From Opisthocomus hoazin (lineage: Eukaryota; Chordata; Aves; Opisthocomiformes; Opisthocomidae): a stretch of 64,000 bases of DNA. Within the stretch, counting starts at the first letter, position 1, and every line of letters begins with the position of its first letter. Made by a program: the position numbers and the translations under genes. The stretch spans positions 9,610,001 to 9,674,000 of the forward strand of contig NC_134440.1 in assembly GCF_030867145.1 (NCBI RefSeq). Direction: 5' to 3'. The notes under the pieces were generated by a model. The model made no database searches. It worked only from the letters and a program-made list of their open reading frames with translations, and was not told where the DNA came from. Below are positions 15,594 through 26,100 of this stretch, piece by piece.

Positions 15594-18500
15594 ATGGAGA
15601 GCGGCGTGGACCCCGCGCCCGCCGCCCCCGACCTGGGCAGCGAGGAGGCCCCGGAGCCGCCGGCCGTGGCCCCGCAGGAAGGGCCCGGGGGTCAGCGGGG
15701 GGGCCCGGGGCCCGGCTCGGGGCCTGCCTCAGCTCGGGCGCTCGGCGGGGACGCGGAGCCGGAGCTGGGCCGGGCCTCGGGGCCGCAGGGCTCCGCCGAC
15801 CGGAGTCCCCGCGCCGCAGGACCCCCCCGAGCCCCCGGCAGCGGCCGCCCGGCGGGCACGGAGCTGGGCGAGGCCCCCAAGGCCGGTGCCCGCCCGGGCA
15901 AGGCCGAGGATGGGGAAGACGAAGCCTCGGAGACCCAGGGCCTGCTGGCCCCGCTGCAGCCCCCCGAGCCCCAGCTCTGCGCCCACCCCCCCACCCCGGA
16001 GCGGGGTCCGCTGCCCTCCCCAAGCGCTGGCACGGCCCCTGCGCCGGGCGAGCCAGCCCGGCCTGGCCACGGCGAGTGTCGGGGCGAGTGCCAGCCGTGC
16101 CCACTGCATGTGGCCACGGGCCGGGGCCTGGAGACACGGCCCTGCTGTGCCCTGCGCTCGGCCCGCGCCCGGCCCTGCCACGGCCTGCTCTTCGCCGAGG
16201 CCGACCGGGAGGATTTGCTGAGCCTCCTGCGCTACGAGGGGGGGCTGCCCGAGGCCAGTGCCGAGACGCCCTTGGCGCGCTCTGACGTCCTGGCCGGGAC
16301 CAGCCTGGAGATGCTGTGGGCTCGGGAGGAACCGGCTGCTGCGGAGAAGCCTGAAGAGCTGGGGAGGCCGGAGAGCTCAGAGGAAGGACCCTCCGGTGGC
16401 TGGTATTACGGAGAGGGGCTCTGCGAGGTCGAGCCCGCCTGCCAGGGCAATCGGGACAGTTCCCCGGAGCCGGACTGGGTGGCCCTGCCTCCCGCCGTGG
16501 CCCCCGAGGCAGAGCAGCCACCCCGAGGCAGCGTGACTGTGAGTGCATCGCACACGGGCTGCGGCAGCGCGCCAGGACGTGCCCCTGGGCTCTGCTCCCT
16601 CATGGGGTTTTGGGTAGGGGCCGGGGGGAGCCGGGGCCGTCTCTTCCTCAGATCTTACAGGGCCTCATGCTGCTGGGGTGCCCAGACAAGACCCTTGGTG
16701 CTGGCTTTGGCTCCTGCCACCCTGAATGCGGGGGGATGCTTGCATGGCTGGCTGATCCGTGCCAGCCCCGGGGAGGAGGCTGGTGGGTCCCAGCAGCCCC
16801 CCAGAGCCCTGCACCCTGTCCCCTCCCCCAGCAGCAGGACCCTGCGCATCCCCCCAGCCCCAAAACCCTGCATCACCACCCCCCCCATCCCCAGGGCCCT
16901 GCAACACCCACCTCAGCCCCAGGGCCCTGCGCACCGCCCAGCCCCAGGCCGCGGAGACCTCGCTGTCCTGGAGCTCCAGGGCCAGCCTGACCGCGGGACG
17001 GGCGGGCTGAATGCGTGGGATCCGACCCAGAGCCTCACCTGCTCCCTCATTGCTTTGCAGAACAGGGAACGCCCGTCCTCCTGCCCGGCCTTCAGAGAGG
17101 GTGAGTTGCTTCTGTGCTTGAGCAGCAAGAGCACCCAATAGTCCTGCTCTGACCCCGAATACGGGGTGGCCGGGGGTCCCAGCTGGAGAGGGAGCGCCCG
17201 GCTCTGTGCCCACACAGGGTGTGAACATGCCTGCAGACTCTGGGCGGTTCGTTCAACCCCAGCTCGCCCTTCACTGAGCAAATGGGGATGCTTTGGGGAG
17301 CAGGGGGATGCTCAGGCTTGGGAGGGGAGAAAGAGGGCTGCCAGGGTGTGCCCGAGGGAGGGGGGAAGCAGCCCTGGGGTCAGAGCTGGTCCCCGGGTGA
17401 TGCCTGGCGCCCACCTCCCACGCGCTGAGCTGCTTTGCCGTGCGTAGGAATGCAGCCGACGGGCGGTAGGACTTGGTACGCCCAGTTTTCAGAGGTGGGG
17501 GGACCAGCCCCTGCTTAGTCCCTCCCGATGCCTCAGTTCCAGGCCCGTGCGACCCGGAGGAGCTGCTGGACGGGGTGATTTTTGGGGCGAAGTACCTGGG
17601 CTCCACGCAGCTAGTCTCGGAGAGGAACCCCCCACCCAGCGTCCGCATGGCGCAGGCCCAGGAGGCAGTGGACAGGATCAAGGTGTGGCAGGGTAGGGGG
17701 GCACGGCTGCCCCCAGCCTGGGCCCTCGTGGGCGCAGGGCCGTGCTCGGGACCCCCGGCTGCGGGGCAGGGACACGGAGGAGTCCTGGCAGCAGCAGTGA
17801 CCCTTCCCGGGCGCTTCCTTCTGCAGGCGCCGGACGGGGAGTCCCAGCCCATGACGGAGGTGGATCTCTTTGTCTCCACGCAGAGGATCAAGGTGCTCAC
17901 GGCTGACACGCAGGTGAGCGGGGAACGGGAGCCCCCGCCTGGCTTTGGGGCTGCTGGAACCTTCCTGTTCGGCCTTTGGATCTCTGCTTTGCACCCACGC
18001 TGGCGGGGTCGTGCCCGAGGGTGGCCGACGGGCGAGGACGCGTGTCTGGGAGGAGGCGTGTCACTCCACAGCCATCCTGCGCAGACACGTCGAGTCCCCC
18101 GGCCGTCTGCGTGGCTGCACGAGGCTTCTCACGCAAACGGTGCCGCGCGGGAGCTGCTGGGTTCCCAGTCCAAGCTCCGGGGAGCCTAGGTTTGAAATTT
18201 CTGTAGCTCTTTGCCTCAGGATTTGTTTCTGCTTTGTAGTAAGAGGAAAGAGCTGTCTTGTCCCCTGGCAGCACCCGGAGGCTCGGACGAGTGCTGGAGC
18301 GGAGGAGCTGCTTGGACCTTGTAGCGCAGACATGGGTTCTGCCCAGCGTGTGCCAGGCGTTTGAGCCGCATCCCGGCACGGCGGCGTTCGAACCAAGCCC
18401 TGCTCGCGGCGGTGCCCGGCTGGCTCGCGGGCTGCCCGCGGGCTCCGTCGGGCCGGGGAGGGCTGAACGCCTCCGCCTGTCTTCCCTTGCCAGGAGGCCA

Positions 18501-21500
18501 TGATGGATCACTCTCTGCAGACCATCTCCTACATCGCCGACATCGGCTCCCTCGTGGTGCTCATGGCGCGCCGGAAACTGCCTCGGCGCTCGGAGGTGGC
18601 GGAGGAGAAGCGGCTCTACAAGATGATCTGCCACGTCTTCCACTCGCCCGACGTGAGGCAACGCGCGCGTCCCTCGGAGGGCAGGGCGGCGCTGGGCTCC
18701 TGGCGCCCGTCCCGCTGCCATGAGTGGGTGCTCTGGGTCTCCGTGCTGGGGGCTCCCGACAAGCGCAGAGAGGGGGAAGAGCCCATATAGAGAGGCCCAG
18801 CGAGAAAAGGGGGGAGGATTGGCACCGTGAAGGGGCCCGTTCAGGCAGGGAGGGAGCTGGGGTGCCCTGGAGCTCCCCTGGAGCATTGCAGGGCACTGGC
18901 AGCGGTTGGCTCCCGTTTGCCCATGAGACTGTTGGCCCCGAGCCACGGGCACGAGAAGCCCCACTCCTCTCCTTCCCCAGGCCCAGATCATCGCTCAGGC
19001 CATCGGGCAGGCGTTCGGCGTGGCCTACCAGCGCTTCCTGGAGGCCAACAGCATCGACCCGAGCAAGCTGAGCCCTCGCCAGTACAGCCGTGCCCTCGAG
19101 GACCAGGAGCAGCACAACGCGGAGCTGAGTCACTTCTCCCGGCAGGAGAACTGCAAGGACGTAAGAGCTGCTTTGGAGGGGTGGGGACAGGGGGGGGTCC
19201 CACCGGCACCTCTGTGCCATCCCCTCCACGGCTCCCTGAGCAGCTGAGGCTCACCCTACAAAACTGGGCCCCGTCCCCGCTGGCTGTGAGCCCGGGACAC
19301 CGTGCTGGGGCTGGGACACGTGCCCCATGACTCTGGTGACCATAAACCCATCTGTGCCACCCTCCCAGGTCTACATCCGGAAGCAGAAGGGGGAGATCCT
19401 GGGCATCGCCGTGGTGGAGTCGGGCTGGGGCTCCATCCTGCCCACGGTAGTTGTCGCCAACCTGATGCACGGGGGCCCGGCGGAGAGGTCGGGCGAGCTG
19501 AGCATCGGGGACCGCCTCATGTCCGCCAACGGGACGAGCCTGGTGGGGCTGCCCCTCGCCACCTGCCAGAGCATCCTGCGGGTGAGCCGGGGCTGCGCCC
19601 GGGCTGCCCGCCTGCCGGGGCAGCGGCTGCGGTGCCGGGGCCCCTCCCGGCGTGGGGCGGGGGGGTGACAGGGGGCAGAGGGGGTGGAGGGAGCTGTACC
19701 CATCCCGAGCGCTTGGGAGGGAGCGATGTGACAAGGCAGGGACAAAGCTGGGGACTAAACGTGCTGTGGCAGGGTGCGGGCAGGGCCCTGCCCGGAGGGG
19801 AGGGTGGGTGAGGAGGCAGCCGTGCGTCCTGGGGGGAACTGCTGCAGCTTCTGCCTCCTGGGCAGGAAGGAGCTGAAAGCAAGGACGGAGTGGCCTCAGG
19901 GGCAGAGGGGGATGTCTTGGACTGGATTTCTAAGTTCTTCCCCCTGAATTTGAGCGTGGCAGTATCCCTGTGCGTGCCTCAGTTTCCCCACTGAAAACAG
20001 GTTGCTAATCCTCGGCCCTCCTGTGAGCAACATGGCTGCGTCGCCCCTCTCAGCCACGTCAAACAGCTCTCCAGAGAATGACAGAGCCCCATCCCATCTT
20101 CCAGGAGCTGAAGCACCAGACAGAGGTGACGCTGAACGTCGTGCACTGTCCCCCCGTCACCACAGCCATCATCCGGCGCCCCGACTCCAAGTACCAGCTG
20201 GGCTTCTGCGTGGAGAACGGCGTGGTGAGTGCCCGTGGGGACGGGAGCGGAGCCGAGCCAGGGTCAGCCAAGGGCGTCATCCGCCCGTCTGGCAGACGGA
20301 CACGCGGGTCTGGCTGTGTCTGCGTGGACGAGCGCACGGCGCCGGTGCTCCTGGTGCCTGCCAGGGTGGAGGTTTCACAGGGCTCTGCTGTGCCACAGCA
20401 CAAGGCTCTGCGTAGCTCTCCTGCAGCGCCGGCCGTTGGCTCCATCTCCCTGGTGCTCCTTAGCTGTTTGCTTTTGGGGTGGTGGTTTCTTCCCCATTTT
20501 CTTGGCGTGACCTTAGTGACATTTGGTGCTGTCGCCAGTGCCCCAGCCACTCCCTGCTCTGGGCTCACAGAACCCCAGAATGTTGGGGGTTGGCAGGGCC
20601 TCTGGGGATCCCCCACCCAACCCCCTGCCCAAGCAGGGTCACCCAGAGCAGGGGGCACAGCACCACGGCCAGGCGGGGCTGGAATATCTCCAGAGAAGGA
20701 GACTCCACAGCCTCCCTGGGCAGCCTGGGCCAGGGCTCCGTCACCCTCAGAGGGAAGAAGTTCTTCCTCGGGTTCAGCTGGAGCTTCCTCTGCTCCAGTT
20801 TGTGCCCGTTGCCCCTTGTCCTGTCGCTGGGCACCACTGAGCAGAGTCTGGCCCCGTCCTCCTGACACCCACCCTTCAGATATTGATCAGCATTTCTAAG
20901 GTCCCCTCTCAGCCTTCTCTTCTCCAGGCTGAACAAGCCCAGCTCCCTCAGCCTCTCCTCGCAGGAGATGCTCCAGTCCCCTCCTCATCCTCGTAGCCCT
21001 GCGCTGGACTCTCTCCAGTAGCTCCTCATCTTTCTTGAACTGGGGAGTCCAGAACTGGACACAGCACTGCAGATGGGGCCTCACTGGGGCAGAGCATAGG
21101 GGAAGGAGAAAGAAGAAGAGGGGAAGCATCTCCAGAGTGGCTGCGTTGGAAAGGCAGAGGGGAGTGTTTCCAGGAGCAGTGGGAGGTGATGGAGGGGCTG
21201 GCACGGCTGCAGCGTGCGCTGACCGATGCTCCCGAGAGCGCTGGAGACGCGGTTACCTCGCAGGCGCGCGGGAGCTGCCGCCCCGGGGAGAGGCTCTGGC
21301 TCTGCAGCCCAGCCTGGAGGGGAGTGCGAGGGTTCGATGGGGGAGCTGAGCTTTCCCTCAGCCGCGGAACAGCAGCCCTCAGTCTGCCCTTGCCCTGCGG
21401 CTCAGCGCATCGCTCCCAGACAGCCCTGCCACCCACACACGCCCTGGGGCTGGCGGAGACGGCGCCCAAGCCCCGAGCTCCAGCTCGGATGGGAGGGTTT

Positions 21501-21928
21501 GGGGCGGTGGTCGCGCGCGGCCCTCGGCTGCGGGCCCAGCTCTGATCTCAGCAGCGCTCCCCGCTCCCCAGATCTGCAGCCTGATGCGGGGCGGCATCGC
21601 AGAGAAAGGCGGCATCCGCGTGGGGCACCGCATCATCGAGATCAACGGGCAGAGCGTGGTGGCAACGCCGCACGAGAAGATCATCCAGCTGCTCACGCAG
21701 GCGGTCAGCGAGGTGAGCGGGGCGCGGGCCGGGCGATGGCCGGGGTCCCGGGGCGGCTGTGGCTGCGCACGGAGCGGGCCGGGCTCACAGCTTTGCCCCA
21801 GCACCCTCCAGCCCGGGGTCTGGGGTCTCCCAGCTGATGGGTGCGTCTCTGCCCAGGTCCACATCAAGACCATGCCGGCCTCCACGTACCGCTTGCTGAC
21901 CGGGCAGGAGCAGCCCCTCTTCCTCTGA
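15594..21928 (+). CDS. APBA3: Amyloid-beta precursor protein-binding family A member 3 (Mint3/X11-gamma)
   Basis: Cytosolic/Golgi adaptor that binds NPxY tails (APP, furin) through a PTB domain and other partners through tandem PDZ domains. Ten exons join in frame to 700 aa: 15594-16538, 17061-17100, 17537-17682, 17827-17913, 18494-18652, 18981-19160, 19369-19581, 20105-20224, 21572-21712, 21857-21928. The N-terminal 315 residues form one GC-rich, low-complexity exon containing [12 protein letters not shown]. The PTB (about 330-495) starts at [23 protein letters not shown]1 (about 520-600) includes [20 protein letters not shown]2 (about 605-685) includes [19 protein letters not shown]. It ends [14 protein letters not shown]. 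The first exon is in frame with an upstream ATG at 15432, but 15594 was chosen because that ATG lies in the shared promoter. Human is 575 aa; the extra length is in the N-terminal region. Confidence 0.95.
16800..16950. repeat. Degenerate CCCTGCACC-type repeat in APBA3 intron 1
   Basis: Units of about 25-35 bp of the form CCCTGCRCACC followed by CCCAGCCCCAGG recur about five times between APBA3 exons 1 and 2. Unit boundaries are imprecise. Confidence 0.55.
20565..21108 (-). mobile_element. CR1 LINE fragment in APBA3 intron 8
   Basis: Minus-strand CR1 3' region beginning (plus sense) TCACAGAACCCCAGAATG, about 540 bp, ending near CAGATGGGGCCTCACTGGGG. Internal blocks are almost identical to the copy at 12891, with no coding capacity. 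It lies between exons 8 and 9 of APBA3, antisense to the gene. Confidence 0.9.
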
Positions 21929-22735
21929 GCCGCTGGCTGTGCCCGGCTGTCGCCACACGTGCCTGGAGCGAGCCTGGGGCCGCAAGGGCAGGACGGGCTC
22001 TGCCTGCTGCCCCAGCACCCTCCTGGGAGCCCTCTGGTCCCCAGGGGGCCTGATCCTGCACCTCTGCGGTTTTACTCAGGACACAGCGGGAGACCCTGGG
22101 CGCCGGATACCCAGCTCGGGCAGTGTCCGGGCCTGTGGTGCCACAATTTGGGCATCTCCTGCCCCTCCATTCACGCCTCGCAGTGCCCACACGGTGCCTG
22201 TCCCGCTGCTTCACAGGCTCCCTCGCCCTGGCCTGGTGCTGGCAGGAGAGAGGACCCCGCGTGAAAGCTCCCCCCATCCAGTCACCCAGACACTGCTTTT
22301 ACACTCACCGAGGTGCCTTTCCCCGCGTGGGGACGGTGCTGGAAGCACAGCTCCGGGGCTCGCCCTCGAGCAGCGCTGGCCCAGCACCCCCGTGTGTGGG
22401 TGCACCCTTGGCACCCGCTCCTCCTGCCTGGCTTTGCCAGGGGCCTCTCGGGGGTGCAGATGAGCTCCCCATTGGACCTGTTGCACCGAGCTGGGAAACT
22501 ACCTCTGCTTCTCCCTGGTGCTGCCTTTAACCGCTCCGCACGCACAGCCCGGTGTCGCAGCCCTCGGCGCAGTGAAGGGCAGCGCAACACTGCCCAGTCC
22601 CACAGCACAGGGAGCTGGGGGCCGCCAGCCCCAGGGACCAGCCCCTGGTGACGTGTCCTTTCACCGGGGGTCTCTGGGCCCCGGCCACCGAGGCCGTGCT
22701 GACCTGACTCTGCCCGTGTGCTTGGTTCATGTAAA
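21929..22735 (+). other. APBA3 3' UTR
   Basis: About 800 nt without a recognisable gene, from the APBA3 stop to its AATAAA. Open frames here are chance GC-rich frames. Confidence 0.65.
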
Positions 22736-22741
22736 AATAAA
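22736..22741 (+). terminator. Polyadenylation signal of APBA3
   Basis: AATAAA inside GTAAAAATAAAAATTC, the only canonical plus-strand hexamer between the APBA3 stop and the convergent TJP3 3' end. Confidence 0.75.
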
Positions 22742-22988
22742 AATTCTGGGGAACGTGGGGGCTGCGTCTCAGGAGCCCGGCAGGGCTGCAGCACCCTGAG
22801 CCTGCTGCGGTGGGCACAACCCTGGCACAACCCCAGCCCGATGCCCACACCGATGCGTCTCGGGGCAGGCACGGCGTCTGGCCACGGAGGTGCCTGCGTC
22901 CCTGCGAGGTCACCCTGCTGCTCGGGTGTCCCCTGCGCGCTGCCAGCCAGCCCGCACGGAAACGGCCCGTCCCGATCAAAACATCCCT

Positions 22989-22994
22989 TTTATT
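22989..22994 (-). terminator. Polyadenylation signal of TJP3
   Basis: TTTATT on plus, AATAAA on minus, 176 nt beyond the TJP3 stop. The APBA3 and TJP3 signals are about 250 bp apart, so the two genes are tail-to-tail with little spacer. Confidence 0.8.
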
Positions 22995-23169
22995 CCAGCA
23001 GCAGAGGCCGTGGCCAGTGCGGGGAAGGAGCGGGGTGGTGCAGGGTGCAGCAGGATTGCGCCCAGCCGGGCCATGGGGTGCTGCGTGGCACTGCCTGGAC
23101 TGTCCCGTGGAGCCGGTGGCGGGGGGCTGTGGCGGGGCTGGCCCGAGGGGACAGTGGCCGGCGGTGCCG

Positions 23170-26100
23170 CTACACATCTGTAGCTGGGCCCCACTCGTAG
23201 CCTTCCTCCTCGTCCGAGTCATCCCTGGCTCGTGTGAACCTCTTCCTCACCGCGTCGTGCTCGTAGTCCCTGGGGGACAAGAAGCCGGGGTGGTGACGGG
23301 TGACAGAGCCAGCCCCCAGCTCGGCAGGGTCCCGCCAGGCAGAGCCGGCACCGACGGCCCCGCGGGCCCTTCCCCAGCCCTGAGCTGGCCCTGCGGCGCG
23401 GGGTACCTGATGCTGTCGTAGCGCTGGCCCCGCTGGCCTTGCCACCGCTGCTCGGGTGCCTGCGAGAGACCGGAGATGGAGGGGGCAGGGGCAGGGGCAG
23501 GATCTGCGCCCCAGCCTGGGGCTGGGCTGCCTTCCCCGTGGAGAACCACAGCTGGGCACGGATGCGCAGCCGGACCCTGCAGCAGCTAGAGGTGACACCC
23601 TGCCTGCGCCATAGGGGACAGGAATTGGCCCCCATGCCACCCCCCTCTGCCCCGCCAGCCCCTCGGCCCAGTATGGGGGGCCCTACCTGCTCGCTCAGGC
23701 CCTGGCTCGGGGACGTCTGCGCTGGCTCGGAGGAGCGGGCCAGCCCGGGCTGGTCGTAGGCGTCCTCTGCCTCGCCGTCGGTGTAGGCGCCCGCCTCGCC
23801 GTCCGTGTCGTCGTAGTCGCTGTTGGCGTGGCTGTCGCAGGTCAGGTAGCCCGAGGCCGCCGCGCTGGGCGGGTCCAGCAGGTCCAGGCTGTCCTCCAGT
23901 GACACATCTGCCTGCGGGGTGGGGATGGCGGAGACCTGGCACCCTGGGACGGGCGCGTCGCCCCGGCGCAGCCCGAGCTGTGCCGCAGGGACCCGTGCCC
24001 CGTACCTGCTCCGCTGCCATCCAGACAGGCTGGCTCTGCTGCGTCCGGATGATGTCCTTGATCGCCTCGTACCAGGCGTCGCTGCTGAGGCTGACGGTGG
24101 CGGTGAAGAGGTGGCTGCAGTACTTCTTCATCTTGCTGGCCTGGGCGTAGAGGCGCCGGGAGCTCTTCCTGGAGTCGGGCGCCAGCCACTGGCGCATGGC
24201 CTTGATGCCCTGCCGGCTCTCGGGCTGGCAGAACACCACCACCGGGTAGTACTGCACGTAGTTGAGGCGCTCCACGGCTGAGGGCGTGATGTCCAACAGG
24301 GCGTGCTTGTCCTGGGACGGGGCACGGCCGTCAGCCCCGCTGGGGACGGGGACAGGGACGGCTCCGAGGACGCAGGGACGGTCTCTCACCTTCTCCGCGA
24401 TCTGCCGCACCGAGTCCAACTTGATGACCTTGGAGGATGCCCCGTCTCGGGGCACGCTCGCTGCAGGACACGGGGACGTGGCATGAGAGGGGCAGGGGGA
24501 GAGGGGGCATCTCCGGCAGCCCCAGGCTGGGTCTGGCCATGCCGGGCCCCGGGGCTGTGTCCCTCAGGGGGGGCACGCCTGGGCCCTGGCTGGCATCGTG
24601 ACGCACAGGGACAGGGTGAACAAGTCCCGGGAGGCGTTGGGGTGTCACGGGGAGGGGGCAGTGAGGCAGGATCGGGACAGGGCCGCAGTGAAGAGCTCCC
24701 ACAGGTCCCGGACACCGAGGGTCCGGCTGCCGGATACGATTTCTCCCAGCAGGGATGGCACTTACGGGCAATCTCGAACAGCTCGGGCAGCTCCGTGCTC
24801 AGCTTCTGCATGGCGATATCTGCGATGGGGCCCAGGATCACCACCGGCCGCTTGAAGCTGGCTGCGGGGAGAAGACAGCCCGGCTCAGGGCGGCTGGGGG
24901 CGAGGGCAGAGCTCGCAGCACCCAGGCGTCCGGCCCCGCTCCTCGAGGTGCCCGGGGGCCTGCGGCTCGCCCCGCTCCTCCCAGGAGAGCGGAGCCCGCT
25001 AGCACCCGCAGCAGGGCAGCCCTGGGGCCAGCGTCCCCTAGGTGGGTCTGGGCGATGGGGACGCAGCCCTGGTACCCACCTTCCTTTAGGACCACCCTCT
25101 CGTACGGCGGGTAGCGGCCCTGCTTCGTCAGGGCCGACAGGTCCTCCCGGCTCTTCCGCAGCATCTTCTTGACTCCCCGCAGGCCCCGCAGCTTCCAGAA
25201 CTCGGCTCGTGCCCCGGAGGGGTTGGCACCAGACGTGGTTTTCAGCACCGACTCCAGGCTGGCGATCTGCTCGGCCCTGGGAGGGGAAAGGGCTCAGGAC
25301 CTGGAGCCTCCGGACTTACCCCCTGCTTTGTCTCTCCGGGCTCCACGGAGCGGGGCAGGAGAAGCCGGCATCCCCACTCGGTGGCATGGCCACATGAGGC
25401 TGTGGGACCCTGGCCAACCAGAGCATCAACTGCCCCATCACCCCTGAGAAGGGGTTTCACCAGCTCACGTTTCCCGCTGCTGCTCCACCAGCCCTTGCCC
25501 GGCCTCTTACTGGGCCCACCACCCACGTCCCCATCTCACTGCAGAGCCATCCCCCGGCTCTGCTCATCCCGGGGCCATTCCCAGCTCCATCCCTACCTGC
25601 TCTGGTTGGGGATGATGCCCTTGTCCTGCTCCTGCAGGTCCCTGCCCACGCGCGCAGCCAGCCAGCTCCCCAGCCTGCCCCGGTACATGGTGTCCAGCAC
25701 GTGGAAGACGTCCCCCCGGACGAAGCTGAGCCCCGACGGTGTGTCCTTCTCGAAGTCAAAGTGTGTCCGGATGTAGAAGGAGTCCCCCACGCTGGACGAG
25801 ATCACCTTCCTGTAAACTGGAGCGCAGGGTGAGAGGGACCATCAGGGGGGCTGAGGAGGAAGATGCTGGAGAGGAAGGTGCTGGAGGGGTTTGGGAAGGA
25901 GCTGGGCTGGCCGGGGGCCCCCACAGCAGCCCTTGCTGCTATGGAGGGCAGTGGGGACACCTTTTCCTGCTGCGGCTCTCTCGGGCGTGCTGGGGACAGC
26001 AGGACCTGACCCCCAGCGCACAGGCCGAGCCATGGTGCCGCAAAGCCCCCGCGCTCGCGGATGCAGAGGCACAAACGGGGCCAGGGTGGCCTGGTGCCCT

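Noticed and set aside
15127-16548. 473-codon minus-strand open frame opposite APBA3 exon 1
   Set aside because: Shadow frame of the extremely GC-rich APBA3 exon; the plus strand carries APBA3 family similarity and splice continuity.
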